Of a DNA stretch of 64,000 nt, positions 17,009 to 26,461 are shown piece by piece. This DNA comes from Bacillota bacterium (GTDB lineage: Bacteria; Bacillota; Clostridia; Acetivibrionales; DSM-1351), in the NCBI GenBank assembly GCA_023391425.1, contig JAEWAX010000037.1, positions 1-64,000 on the forward strand, written 5' to 3'. A model generated the notes under the pieces. It was not told where the DNA came from and ran no database searches. It saw only the letters and a program-made list of their open reading frames with translations. The number at the start of each line of letters is the position of its first letter. Position 1 is the first letter of the stretch. A program made the position numbers and the translations under genes.

Positions 17009-18103
17009 ATGAAGCTAGGTATTGTAGGACTACCAAACGTTGGTAAAAGCACTTTGTTTAATGCCATCACAAAAGCTGGTGCTGAAAGTGCAAATTACCC
17101 TTTTTGCACAATTGAGCCCAATGTGGGAATTGTAGCTGTTCCTGATGAAAGATTGGACATGCTCGCTAAAATGTATAACCCAGAGAAAAACACACCAACA
17201 GTAATTGAATTTCTTGACATTGCAGGCTTAGTAAAGGGTGCAAGCAAGGGTGAAGGTTTAGGTAATAAATTTCTTTCTCATATTAGAGAAGTTGATGCCA
17301 TCGTTCACGTTGTTAGATGCTTTGAAGATGGGAATATAATTCATGTTGATGGTTCAATTGGTCCAAAAAGAGATGTTGAAACTATTAATTTAGAGTTAAT
17401 ATTTTCAGACTTAGAAATGGTGGATCGTAGAATTGATAGAACTAGGAAAATGCTAAAAACAGGTGATAAGAAATTTCAGCTTGAGTTAGAGGTATTTGAG
17501 GCAATTAAAGCCCATCTGGAAAGTGGAAAGCCAGCTAGATCAATGGATTTTGACCATGAACAGCAACTAATTGCTGACCAGTTATTATTAATTACATCAA
17601 AACCTGTGTTATATGCTGCTAATGTATCCGAAAATGATCTCTCTGACTTAGCTCACAATAGATTTTTAGCTGAGCTTAAAGAGCTTGCCACAAGTGAGAA
17701 CTCTGAGGTAATGGTTATTTGTGCAAAGGTTGAAGAAGAGATTGCGCAGCTTAATGATGATGAAAAAGCCGGTTTTCTTGAGGCTATGGGACTCGAAGAA
17801 TCAGGTTTGGACAAGCTGGTTAAAGCTAGCTACAAAATACTTGGTCTTATTAGTTACCTTACAGCAGGCCCTCAAGAAGTAAGAGCTTGGACTATAGTCA
17901 AAGGAACAAAGGCACCTCAAGCTGCCGGTAAAATTCATAGTGATTTTGAAAGAGGTTTCATAAGAGCTGAAATTGTTGCTTATGATGACTTGATGAACTG
18001 TGGTTCATATACACTTGCCAAAGAAAAAGGATTAGTTAGATCCGAGGGAAAAGAATACGTTATGCAGGACGGAGACGTTACTTTGTTTAGATTTAATGTG
18101 TAA
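17009..18103 (+). CDS. ychF: Redox-regulated ATPase YchF (Obg family)
   Basis: A 364-residue protein of typical YchF length. G1 is GLPNVGKSTLFNAIT, G3 is DIAGLVKGAS, followed by a helical coiled-coil insertion and the C-terminal TGS domain (LISYLTAGPQEVRAWTIVKGTKAPQAAG; ending VMQDGDVTLFRFNV). YchF/Ola1 binds the ribosome and prefers ATP over GTP. The start follows GAAAGGAT. It is monocistronic with a bidirectional terminator behind it. Confidence 0.97.
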   Translation: MKLGIVGLPNVGKSTLFNAITKAGAESANYPFCTIEPNVGIVAVPDERLDMLAKMYNPEKNTPTVIEFLDIAGLVKGASKGEGLGNKFLSHIREVDAIVHVVRCFEDGNIIHVDGSIGPKRDVETINLELIFSDLEMVDRRIDRTRKMLKTGDKKFQLELEVFEAIKAHLESGKPARSMDFDHEQQLIADQLLLITSKPVLYAANVSENDLSDLAHNRFLAELKELATSENSEVMVICAKVEEEIAQLNDDEKAGFLEAMGLEESGLDKLVKASYKILGLISYLTAGPQEVRAWTIVKGTKAPQAAGKIHSDFERGFIRAEIVAYDDLMNCGSYTLAKEKGLVRSEGKEYVMQDGDVTLFRFNV

Positions 18104-18134
18104 AATGTTTCAATAGTTGTTAGCCAAACGTTCA

Positions 18135-18175
18135 AAAAAGCGGTGCTTCCTTTTAATGAGGAGCCACCGCTTTTT
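18135..18175. terminator. Bidirectional terminator between ychF and the chemoreceptor gene
   Basis: An AAAAAGCGGTG arm pairs with CACCGCTTTTT, extended by TTCC/GGAG, around a nine-base loop. A-run on the left and T-run on the right make it work on both strands; the two genes converge here. It is closely similar in sequence to the terminator at 19853-19885. Confidence 0.9.
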
Positions 18176-18218
18176 ATATATCTTGACATTACAAATTTTT
18201 TTCTATTTCTAGAATATT

Positions 18219-19688
18219 TCAGCTCCTAAATAAATTGACGCCATTTTTTGTTTGTTTCTCAACTTCTGCAGATATTTTATCAAGATAAATAAATATTTGT
18301 TTTGAAAGTCCCTCTGCAGAATTGTAATACTCTTGAGCCTTAGATGAATTTCCTTCTTTGACTGCATCAATCACTTTCTGTCCAAAATTATGAAAATCAT
18401 TATGGACTACTCCTGCTTTTTTCCAATCTTCTACAATTGTTGGATGAGTTATATCCATTGCATGATAAAAATGTCCAAACGCACATTTTGTTCCATTCGT
18501 TTGTAGTGGATATACTCTCATTTCGTTAACTATTTGTTTTAAATTATTTATCCAATTAGTATGCGCTTCTTTTGCTTTAGATATATTATTTAAAAATTCC
18601 GTGTTATCAATTGCATTTGTACTACCATGCAAAGAATGCATCATATCTTTTACAACACTTGATAGCTCATCATCAACTACGGAAATTTTCTTAGCTTGTT
18701 CTGAGCTCATTATTGCATCCTGATGAATTTGCTGTGTCATTAGGTTAAGCTTTTCTGCATCACGGCTTGAAATGTCCATTGCTTGATTAATCTCATTAGC
18801 AGAAGTTTTAACTCCATTGATGGATTTATTAATTTCATTAACATCCTTTATTACCGTCTGAAGCATATCTACATTTTTTTCCATAGTATCGTTAATCATA
18901 TCAATCTTCACGCTCATTTTTTGCGTTGATTGCAAGGTATTATCCATACTCTTTTTTCCTTCTAATGCAGCATCCTGAATGCTCTTTACAAAGAAATTCA
19001 TTCCTTCAAGATTTTTCTTTGTGTCATCTGCAAGTTTTCGAATTTCATCGGCTACCACAGAAAAACCTCGTCCGCTTTCTCCTGCCCTAGCGGCTTCAAT
19101 TGAAGCGTTTAAAGCAAGAAGGTTAGTTTGTTCCGCAATAGATGCTACTCCGCTTACAATATCATTTACTTTATTAGCCATTTCAACTAAATTACCAATC
19201 TGCTTACTCATAATATTGGAATCGTTTAATACATCTTCCTTTAAATCATTAACATCCTTGATTTGAATTAAACTACCATGATTACTTTGTACTAACACCT
19301 CAGAATCTTTAGCTAAATGATTAAGTGTTTCTGCAGCACTGGTTATTGTATCATTTACTTGTTCCATACTAGCTGTGGTTTGTTCAACAACCGCAAGGTT
19401 TGATTCACTAAGAGTAGCCATTTCTTCAGCAAAATCAATCAACTCATATGCAGTATGAGACATATTTACATCAAAATTGCTCATAGATGAAGTAATTTCC
19501 AACAGTTTCCTTGCTGAGTTTGCCAATTGTTTTTCATTAGAAAATAGCTTATCAAAATACTCAAGAACTGTTTTATGTATTGGATATTCAACACTTGGTT
19601 CTTGATTTTCTTTACCATCAAACCTGCTTTCAACATATTTTAAAATGCATTTTGCCTCGTTACATGGTTTTCTCTTAAAGATCTTCAT
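18219..19688 (-). CDS. Soluble methyl-accepting chemotaxis protein with C-terminal CZB domain
   Basis: A 489-residue chemoreceptor without membrane helices or an extracytoplasmic domain. The signalling domain tip is present (VASIAEQTNLLALNASIEAA, RAGESGRGFSVVADEIRKLA). The C terminus (about 370-480) has a CZB zinc-binding pattern: NLKQIVNEM...TNGTKCAFGHFYHAMD...H...FH, with the characteristic CxFGxxY-like core, suggesting a zinc or redox sensor. The frame opens at 19739, but GGGAGGTCAG precedes ATG 19688 (MKIFKRKPC). The cheW-like gene upstream on the same strand is a likely functional partner, though a terminator separates them. Confidence 0.9.
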   Translation of the reverse strand: MKIFKRKPCNEAKCILKYVESRFDGKENQEPSVEYPIHKTVLEYFDKLFSNEKQLANSARKLLEITSSMSNFDVNMSHTAYELIDFAEEMATLSESNLAVVEQTTASMEQVNDTITSAAETLNHLAKDSEVLVQSNHGSLIQIKDVNDLKEDVLNDSNIMSKQIGNLVEMANKVNDIVSGVASIAEQTNLLALNASIEAARAGESGRGFSVVADEIRKLADDTKKNLEGMNFFVKSIQDAALEGKKSMDNTLQSTQKMSVKIDMINDTMEKNVDMLQTVIKDVNEINKSINGVKTSANEINQAMDISSRDAEKLNLMTQQIHQDAIMSSEQAKKISVVDDELSSVVKDMMHSLHGSTNAIDNTEFLNNISKAKEAHTNWINNLKQIVNEMRVYPLQTNGTKCAFGHFYHAMDITHPTIVEDWKKAGVVHNDFHNFGQKVIDAVKEGNSSKAQEYYNSAEGLSKQIFIYLDKISAEVEKQTKNGVNLFRS

Positions 19689-19852
19689 AGTCTGACCTCC
19701 CTTTTTATTTATTATGTAATAAATCATTGTTTTAATCATTGTTATAAATCATTGCTATATAATATTATGACTTTTCATAATGTATTGCCTCTATAATATA
19801 ATTATCAAACATTATATTGAAGTATCTCTGAATTATAGTCATACGTTATAAA

Positions 19853-19885
19853 AAGCGGTGCTTCCTTTAATGAGAGCTACCGCTT
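19853..19885 (-). terminator. Terminator of the cheW-like gene
   Basis: Imperfect hairpin AAGCGGTG.../...CTACCGCTT; on the minus strand it is followed by a TTTTT run. Sequence nearly repeats the terminator at 18135-18175 (shared GCGGTGCTTCCTTT and AATGAG). Confidence 0.75.
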
Positions 19886-19914
19886 AGTAAATATCTAAAA
19901 CTTCCTTCTATACA

Positions 19915-20379
19915 TTACTCCTTATTGGCAATTACTTCATTTACTTCTTCGACTTCATCTATATGTAAAATTTCATTCAAATCAATTATCGAGAATAGCT
20001 TATCATCCTTCTTGCCAATGCCTTTAATATATTTCTTATTATTTACCTTTAATACTGCTTCAGAATTATCAATAGATTTCTCATCTAGATTTATTATCTC
20101 CAGAACATTATTAACCATAAAACCATAGAGCTGATTATCTTTTTCGGTAATAATAATCTTAGTTTTTTTAGTTATCTCTGAATCACCCATATTAAATCTT
20201 TTATTTAAATCAATTACAGGGACTACTCTTCCTCTTAAGTTGTATAGACCACTAATATAATCTGGCATTTGTGGAATAAGTGATACTTCGCTATATTTTT
20301 CTATTTTATAGACAATCGACGCTTCAACACTACATAATTCGTCGTTTAAACTAAATATTACAACTTTTGTATCTGACAT
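19915..20379 (-). CDS. cheW: CheW-like chemotaxis coupling protein
   Basis: A 154-residue single CheW domain (VIFSLNDELCSVEASIVYKI, NLRGRVVPVIDLNKRF, DDKLFSIIDLNEIL). CheW links chemoreceptors to CheA. The frame starts at 20397 with ATGGGAGGGG, but that stretch is the ribosome site for ATG 20379 (MSDTKVVIFSL), which I take as start. It lies beside a soluble chemoreceptor, away from any main che operon in this window. Confidence 0.9.
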   Translation of the reverse strand: MSDTKVVIFSLNDELCSVEASIVYKIEKYSEVSLIPQMPDYISGLYNLRGRVVPVIDLNKRFNMGDSEITKKTKIIITEKDNQLYGFMVNNVLEIINLDEKSIDNSEAVLKVNNKKYIKGIGKKDDKLFSIIDLNEILHIDEVEEVNEVIANKE

Positions 20380-20672
20380 TTCCTCAACCCCTCCCAATAA
20401 ATGTTCATTGATCTCTGTTTATCTAAGATTTTTTATTCTAGAAATATACAAATACATAATAACATAATATAGATGCTTTTTAAAGGAGATTATTTTTGAT
20501 ATAATACTCTTTGTTATAACTAAAATGTACTTTTTTGCATAAATTATAACTAATTAGTTCATTATTATCAGCTTAATAATGAATAGGTCTATAAGTAATT
20601 TGTCAATAAGTAGTTTACTTATAGGTTGTTTGTTTTATTTTAATAACGAATAGATAGGACGTGTATTTTTTT

Positions 20673-20876
20673 ATGGAAAGAAGCAGGATCGAACGTCTAA
20701 ATGAATTAGCTAAAAAAGCGAAAGTGGATACGCTTACAAGTTCAGAAATAACTGAGAGAGATCAACTGAGGAAAGAATATATTGCTGCTTTCAAATCAAA
20801 TCTTAAAGCGACATTAGATAATACTATAATAGTTGACAAAAATGGAAACAGAAGAAGCTTGAGAAAGGATAACTGA
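20673..20876 (+). CDS. DUF896/YnzC-family protein
   Basis: A 67-residue basic helical protein of the DUF896 family; ERIERLNELAKKAK-type opening and the RDQLRKEYIAAFK core match Bacillus YnzC, an SOS-region helical hairpin of unknown role. GTG 20661 is possible but lies one base from the AGGAC site; ATG 20673 fits known family N termini. It overlaps in operon with the methyltransferase gene, whose ATG begins one base after this stop codon. Confidence 0.85.
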   Translation: MERSRIERLNELAKKAKVDTLTSSEITERDQLRKEYIAAFKSNLKATLDNTIIVDKNGNRRSLRKDN

Positions 20877-20877
20877 T

Positions 20878-22047
20878 ATGGCTAAAGCCTTTATTGTAAG
20901 AGGGAAAGAAAGCAGAACAGAATATGGACATCCTTGGGTCTTTAAGAGCGATATCTTACGTACTGATGGTGACATTGAACCTGGAGATATTGTCGATGTT
21001 TATAGCAGTAAAAACAAGTTTTTAGGAAGGGGATTTTTCAACCCACAATCTCAAATAACAATAAGAATGCTGACTTATGAACATGAAGAGATAAACTATG
21101 ATTTTTTATATAAGAGAATAAATGATGCTTGGAATTACAGAAAGCAGGTTGCAGACGTAAATAGCTGCCGTGCCATTTACGCAGAATCTGATTTTTTGCC
21201 TGCACTAGTAGTTGATAAGTTCTCTGACATCTTGGTAGTTCAAACTCTTGCACTTGGAATGGATAAATTTAAGAATGATATTGTTAATATACTTGATGAT
21301 ATTATTAAACCTCGTGGTATTTATGAAAGAAATGATGTCCCTGTTAGGCAGCTTGAAGGCTTGGAAATGCAGAAAGGCTTCCTAAAAGGACCTTTTAATA
21401 CCCTAGTTGAGATGACTGAAAATGGAGTTAAATTTTTAGTTGATGTTGAAAATGGTCAAAAAACAGGTTTCTTCCTTGATCAAAAAGAAAATAGGGCTGC
21501 TATTGCTCCCTTCGTAAAAAATGTAAAGGTTCTGGATTGCTTTACTCATACTGGATCATTTGCGCTTCATGCTGGGCTCTATGGAGCTAAAAGCGTTTTA
21601 GGAATTGATATTTCTGAACATGCTGTTAAATGTGCAGCAAAAAACGCTGAAATAAATGGATTGGATTCCAATGTCAAATTTCAAGTTGCAAATACCTTTG
21701 ATATTTTACGTGAATATTATGATAATGGTGAACGATTCGACACTATAGTGCTTGATCCTCCCGCCTTCACAAAAACAAAAAACGCTGTACAAGGCGCAAT
21801 TAGAGGTTACAAAGAGATAAACCTTCGAGCAATGAAGATTATTGAAAGCGGCGGCTATCTGATAACCTGCTCCTGTTCACAGCATGTTGACTCCGATTTA
21901 TTTATGGATATCCTATATGATGCAGCTGCCGACGCAAAAAAGAAGGTACGTGTGGTTGAATATAGGGCTCAGGCAAAAGACCACCCTGTTTTACTGGCTG
22001 CGCCTGAAACAGAATACCTGAAATGTGCTATTTTACAGGTGGTATAG
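20878..22047 (+). CDS. rlmI: Class I SAM-dependent rRNA methyltransferase, RlmI-like
   Basis: A 389-residue protein with an N-terminal PUA domain (residues 3-75, GHPWVFKSD) and a Rossmann methyltransferase domain: VLDCFTHTGSFALHAG (SAM site), GIDISEHAV, LDPPAFTKTK (motif IV) and a catalytic-type CSCS pair. RlmI makes m5C1962 in E. coli 23S rRNA; Firmicute homologs are presumed to do the same. It starts one base after the YnzC-like stop with AAAGGAT upstream. A hairpin at 22085-22127 ends the transcript. Confidence 0.9.
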   Translation: MAKAFIVRGKESRTEYGHPWVFKSDILRTDGDIEPGDIVDVYSSKNKFLGRGFFNPQSQITIRMLTYEHEEINYDFLYKRINDAWNYRKQVADVNSCRAIYAESDFLPALVVDKFSDILVVQTLALGMDKFKNDIVNILDDIIKPRGIYERNDVPVRQLEGLEMQKGFLKGPFNTLVEMTENGVKFLVDVENGQKTGFFLDQKENRAAIAPFVKNVKVLDCFTHTGSFALHAGLYGAKSVLGIDISEHAVKCAAKNAEINGLDSNVKFQVANTFDILREYYDNGERFDTIVLDPPAFTKTKNAVQGAIRGYKEINLRAMKIIESGGYLITCSCSQHVDSDLFMDILYDAAADAKKKVRVVEYRAQAKDHPVLLAAPETEYLKCAILQVV

Positions 22048-22084
22048 GATAGTAAAGTGAAAATAGTTCTTTGTCATGACACAT

Positions 22085-22127
22085 TATTTCCAACACTACA
22101 CACCAAGCATGTATAGTGTTGGAAATA
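22085..22127. terminator. Long perfect hairpin between convergent genes
   Basis: A 14-bp perfect stem (TATTTCCAACACTA / TAGTGTTGGAAATA) with a 15-base loop between the methyltransferase and the convergent oxidase-like gene. T-tracts are weak. Confidence 0.65.
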
Positions 22128-22137
22128 TGATATTGAT

Positions 22138-22566
22138 TTATAGTTGTATTTTCTCTTTTGGAGCAAAGTTTTTATCCATTGTCCATGTTACAGCTGTTCC
22201 ATTTTTTAGTCTGAAAACAGCTACCGCTTTATAGAAATCTTCAAAAACGCCATTTTCTTTCCAAGCTTTTAAAAATTTACGTGAAGGATGTTCTGAAATC
22301 TCATCTAATAGTTTGTTATCATCAATTAATTCCAACTCACCACTTATTCTTATCTGAACTCCATTACAACTAAAACATAGTTCTGCCTTATTATTTTCGG
22401 TTATTTGTTTATACACATCTTTCATTGTTGCTGTATGAAATAATATACCTGATTCATCTGCCCTATAAAGTAACATACCTCTTACTCGTGGTTGATTTCC
22501 TTCAACTGTTGCTAAGTGAAAAACCGGATTATTGTTTATAGCCTCAAAAATTTCATTCTTTGTCAT
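22138..22566 (-). CDS. Pyridoxamine 5'-phosphate oxidase-fold flavoprotein
   Basis: A 142-residue split-barrel protein (FHLATVEGNQPRVRGMLLYRA, ILFHTATMKDVYKQI, CFSCNGVQIRISGELELI). Such short members usually bind FMN or F420/heme and are general stress or nitro-reduction proteins; the substrate is unknown. GGAGG precedes the ATG. Confidence 0.85.
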   Translation of the reverse strand: MTKNEIFEAINNNPVFHLATVEGNQPRVRGMLLYRADESGILFHTATMKDVYKQITENNKAELCFSCNGVQIRISGELELIDDNKLLDEISEHPSRKFLKAWKENGVFEDFYKAVAVFRLKNGTAVTWTMDKNFAPKEKIQL

Positions 22567-22734
22567 ATTGCTTCCTCCATTATTCTTAAGATTAATTGTA
22601 TAGGATTGTAGAATAAAAGCCCATTTTCAACATAGGTATCTATTAACCAAATTTTATTATAAAAGGAGGATTTATTCTATGACCAAAAATGCATAATATA
22701 TGTCAACTAACGCATTTATACATAGTAATTAATT

Positions 22735-23769
22735 TTAGCCAATATTAACAGAAGATTTTTCTCGATATTCTCTAGGCGTTATGCCAACCCATTTTTTAAA
22801 TGCTTTTCTAAAAGCGCAGGGATCCGAAAAACCAAGAAGATATGTTATATCCTCCACTGTATAGTTTTCTCGTAGGTACTTCATTGCAAGTTGTTCTCTT
22901 GTTTCCTTTAGTAATTTGCTAAACTCAGTTCCTTCACTTTTTAAATATACTTGAAGTGTCCGGACGCTAATTGACAACTCTTTTGCAATAATCTTAATCA
23001 ATAATTTTTCACTCTCCATATGTGATAGGATGAGCTTTTTAACCTTATAAGTTATACTATGTAAAGCATCAACTTCTGACAGAAATTCCTTAGCGTAACT
23101 TTCAAAATATTGAAGCAAGTTCTCATTTGGAAGAAGAACAGGAATGTCACTTACTGCTTTATCCATTATAATATAATTCTGATTTTGCCTAAATAAAACC
23201 GGAGCGCCAAATACATTCTTATATTCATCCATATACTCAGGTTCTGGGAAAGCCAATCCTACTTCAATGGGATTAATATTCTTTCCACTAAGAGTTCTAC
23301 AAAGACAAATCATACTAGAAAGATAACCTTCATAACAATGACGAGAAATTATTGGAGCATTCTTTGGTACTGATAATAAAATGGTGGCTGAGTCAGCACT
23401 TATGCTAACATCCTCTCTAATTAAATTACCTATAATATTTGAGTATTTAGCAAATTTTCCAAGTGCTTCACCTAGAGTCTTACAATTCATCATCATATAG
23501 CCAAGAATTGACCAGTTACCAACTTCAACAAATTGTCCCATATGTAAGCCAAAGCATGGATCGTTGGTTACAATAGCTGCTTGCTCCTCTATTAAAATAT
23601 ACTTTTCAACTGATATTCTTTCATCAGGAGATGCCAGAATGCTTGAATCAATCCCTACTGACAATAAAAACTTATCTATATCCACTTTCAGCTCAATAAG
23701 ATAGCGTACCAACTGTACCAAAATACCTACAGACACACTGAATGTGGATTCTACTGTCCCTTTAATCAT
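22735..23769 (-). CDS. AraC-family transcriptional regulator
   Basis: A 344-residue regulator. The N-terminal 200 residues match the AraC arabinose-binding-like domain seen in OruR/ArgR-type members (DPCFGLHMGQFVEVGNWSILGYMMMN). The C-terminal 100 residues hold the double HTH (ELSISVRTLQVYLKSEG; YTVEDITYLLGFSDP; FRKAFKKWVGITPREYR). The frame opens at GTG 23781, but AAGGTGG is spaced for ATG 23769. Effector and targets are unknown. The divergent 22.6 kb side and the upstream gene on the same strand give no pathway context. Confidence 0.9.
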   Translation of the reverse strand: MIKGTVESTFSVSVGILVQLVRYLIELKVDIDKFLLSVGIDSSILASPDERISVEKYILIEEQAAIVTNDPCFGLHMGQFVEVGNWSILGYMMMNCKTLGEALGKFAKYSNIIGNLIREDVSISADSATILLSVPKNAPIISRHCYEGYLSSMICLCRTLSGKNINPIEVGLAFPEPEYMDEYKNVFGAPVLFRQNQNYIIMDKAVSDIPVLLPNENLLQYFESYAKEFLSEVDALHSITYKVKKLILSHMESEKLLIKIIAKELSISVRTLQVYLKSEGTEFSKLLKETREQLAMKYLRENYTVEDITYLLGFSDPCAFRKAFKKWVGITPREYREKSSVNIG

Positions 23770-23855
23770 AGATATAACCACCTTATAATAAAATTGATTA
23801 ATAGCAAACTTTTTTCCTTTTGCCTTTTAACACATTACAAATGAGTTTTTTGGCT

Positions 23856-24653
23856 TTAATTCAAAAATTTACTTGGTGCAGGTAGTTTTTCTAATATCTG
23901 CTTTTCTAACTTATCAAGTACCTCATTTGCTATTTTTATATCTAAAGCTATATCTTTTTTAAATTTAGTAATAGCGGCTTCATCTTCTAGCATTTTGGCC
24001 TCATTAAATGGAAATTGCTTTTTGAGGCTTTCAATTTCTAACAACACTGCCTCTCTCTTTGCTCTCATAGAGAGAACTGTATTTTCAAGACCTATTTCAG
24101 TCTCATCATCATTTAATATGTCATCCTTGTATTCATTTATCACCTTGTTTTGTAATTTTCTAAGCTTGGTAATATCGCCTAACTCATAAGCTTTTTTTGT
24201 TGCCTTCCATATCCTTTTCTTATTTTTATCCGAACTATAACTTAATTCTGGATGAACATAGCTTGCAATAGAAAGATACAATTCTTTCAGTTCCTGCGAA
24301 TTACGTATTGTAATATCGTTTTCATCACCTAGATTGTGTACATTATCAATTTCTTTTTTCATACTTTTAAGCATGCTATCATGCTTTTCAAATTCCTTCT
24401 CAAGTTGCCTATCAATCTGCTCTGTATCCATTGGGATTTGAAACTTTATGCAGGTTTGCATCATATCGAGTTTTAACTTGGTTCTCGCAACAGTTAATTC
24501 AAGCTTATGAAGTTCATATCGAGGTTCTCCGAGCTTTAAAACAAAGTCATTCTTCAGCAAAGGTGACTCATATATTTCCATATGATCCTTCTCAACTAAT
24601 GCTTCAACAAGTAATTTTCTCTGTATTATATATTCTTGAAATAATTTATCCAT
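23856..24653 (-). CDS. Coiled-coil protein with a degenerate J-like domain
   Basis: A 265-residue, strongly helical cytoplasmic protein. In the middle lies LYLSIASYVHPELSYS...KKRIWKATKKAYELGD, which follows the layout of a J domain (helix II, HPD loop, helix III) but with HPE instead of HPD. Firmicute proteins with this arrangement are sometimes annotated as DnaJ-domain proteins. The loss of the Asp should abolish classical DnaK stimulation. The flanks are coiled coil. ATG 24668 is less likely than ATG 24653 (MDKLFQEYI), which follows GGTGAG. No operon partner is clear. Confidence 0.6.
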   Translation of the reverse strand: MDKLFQEYIIQRKLLVEALVEKDHMEIYESPLLKNDFVLKLGEPRYELHKLELTVARTKLKLDMMQTCIKFQIPMDTEQIDRQLEKEFEKHDSMLKSMKKEIDNVHNLGDENDITIRNSQELKELYLSIASYVHPELSYSSDKNKKRIWKATKKAYELGDITKLRKLQNKVINEYKDDILNDDETEIGLENTVLSMRAKREAVLLEIESLKKQFPFNEAKMLEDEAAITKFKKDIALDIKIANEVLDKLEKQILEKLPAPSKFLN

Positions 24654-24721
24654 ACACTCACCTACCATAAATAAACTTCTTATTTGTATTTAATTAAATA
24701 ATCAATATATACGACTTATAT

Positions 24722-26461
24722 CTACTCAACATTTTCATATTGACTATTATATAGTTTATAATAAAAGCCACCCTTGTTCAACAGCTGTTCGTGACTTCCC
24801 TGCTCCACTATCTGGCCATTGTTCAGAACTAATATCAAGTCTGCTTCTCTAATAGTCGAAAGTCTATGTGCAATAATGAAGCTCGTTCTTCCTTCCATCA
24901 TTTTGAGGAAAGCTTTCTGAATATTTAATTCCGTTCTGGTATCTACACTGCTGGTTGCTTCATCAAGTATAAGCATTGAAGGGTTTACCAACATAACTCT
25001 CGCAATTGTCAGTAGCTGTCTTTGCCCTTGAGATAGGTTACCTCCACCTTCAGTCAGCTCTGTAGCATAGCCCTTAGGAAGCCTTTTTATAAAGCTATGT
25101 GCATTCGCTGCTTTAGCTGCTTGCATTATTTCTTCATCAGACGCATCAGATTTTCCATAAGCAATGTTTTCCCTTATCGTACCCATAAAGAGCCACGTGT
25201 CCTGTAATACCATGCCAAAGGACTTTCTTAAGCTATCTTTTGTCAAATTTTTAATATCTCTATTATCTACATATATATTCCCACTATTCACGTCATAAAA
25301 ACGCATAAGAAGGTTTACTAGGGTTGTTTTTCCAGCTCCAGTTGGCCCAACTATAGCTATTCTAGTTCCTTTTTTGACATTAAGACTAAAATTCTTAATT
25401 AACGGCTTTTCAAGTACATATGAGAAAGAAACATCATCAAAGCTAACATTCCCTTGTGAATTTTCTAATTCAATATCATCACTAGTTTGCTGCTTCTCAG
25501 TTTCACTATCAATTATAGCAAACACCCTTTGCGCAGAGGCTATTGCTGTTTGGAGTTGAGTAGTAACACTTGTAATGTTATTTATTGGTTGCGAAAAATA
25601 TGTTGAATATGTCAAAAAGCTTGAAATATAACCTATGCTCAAGTGACCTGCTAATGAAGCAATACCGCCAGTCATTCCGAGTAGAATATACATAATATTA
25701 TTTACCAAACGTGTTGAAGGGTTTACAAGTGAGGAATAGAACTGTGCCCACCTACCACTTCTATATAACCTGTTGTTTATTTCTTCAAACCTTTTCTGCG
25801 AACGTTCTTCATAGTTAAAGGCCTTTATAACATTCTGATTTCCTATAATTTCTTCTATATAGCCATTTAATTCACCATTTAGCTTTGATTGCTCTTTAAA
25901 CATTTTTGACGATCTTTTTGTAATAAATGAGGCAATAATAAAAGTAATAGGAGTCATAACAATTACAACCAGCGTTATCACAGGGTTTAGCATGAACATA
26001 AACACTAATGAACCTACTATGGATATAATACCTGTAACAAATTGTGTAACTGATTGAAAAATGCCCTCAGATATGTTTTCAATATCATTTGTGAGTCTAG
26101 CCATTATGTCTCCGTGAGGGTTTTGATCAAAAAACTTTAATGGCATTTTTGAAATATGCTCAAATAAATCTTTTCTGAGTTTTTCCACAGTTCTATTTGA
26201 CAATTTACTTGTGAGTACCTGCAAGCTCCATTGAAAGATGGCACTAATACAATATAAGCCAATTATAATAAAAACAAAATACTTCACTCTATCAAAATTT
26301 ACATTGCCTTTATTTATAATATTGTCAACACCCTTTCCAATTATAAAAGGACCAACAATCATAAGAACATTACTTAAAACAGCACAAATCAGTGCTCCAA
26401 GTACATACATTTTATTCTTTATAATATATTTAAGAAGGCGCTTAATTACATGACTTTTCAT
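24722..26461 (-). CDS. Heterodimeric ABC exporter, consensus half (TMD-NBD)
   Basis: A 579-residue half transporter: six membrane helices in residues 1-310 and an NBD with Walker A GPTGAGKTT, signature NLSQGQRQ, Walker B LILDEATSSVD (with catalytic Glu) and AHRLST. Its partner, encoded by the overlapping upstream gene (ATGA overlap), has Asp in place of the catalytic Glu, as in asymmetric multidrug exporters such as TM287/288, LmrCD and BmrCD. The pair probably exports drugs, lipids or peptides. No regulator is adjacent. Confidence 0.93.
   Translation of the reverse strand: MKSHVIKRLLKYIIKNKMYVLGALICAVLSNVLMIVGPFIIGKGVDNIINKGNVNFDRVKYFVFIIIGLYCISAIFQWSLQVLTSKLSNRTVEKLRKDLFEHISKMPLKFFDQNPHGDIMARLTNDIENISEGIFQSVTQFVTGIISIVGSLVFMFMLNPVITLVVIVMTPITFIIASFITKRSSKMFKEQSKLNGELNGYIEEIIGNQNVIKAFNYEERSQKRFEEINNRLYRSGRWAQFYSSLVNPSTRLVNNIMYILLGMTGGIASLAGHLSIGYISSFLTYSTYFSQPINNITSVTTQLQTAIASAQRVFAIIDSETEKQQTSDDIELENSQGNVSFDDVSFSYVLEKPLIKNFSLNVKKGTRIAIVGPTGAGKTTLVNLLMRFYDVNSGNIYVDNRDIKNLTKDSLRKSFGMVLQDTWLFMGTIRENIAYGKSDASDEEIMQAAKAANAHSFIKRLPKGYATELTEGGGNLSQGQRQLLTIARVMLVNPSMLILDEATSSVDTRTELNIQKAFLKMMEGRTSFIIAHRLSTIREADLILVLNNGQIVEQGSHEQLLNKGGFYYKLYNSQYENVE

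Noticed and set aside
22680..22698. A 5-codon ORF with a perfect AAAGGAGG site
   Set aside because: Codes only for MTKNA; might be a relic of a gene start, but nothing follows.
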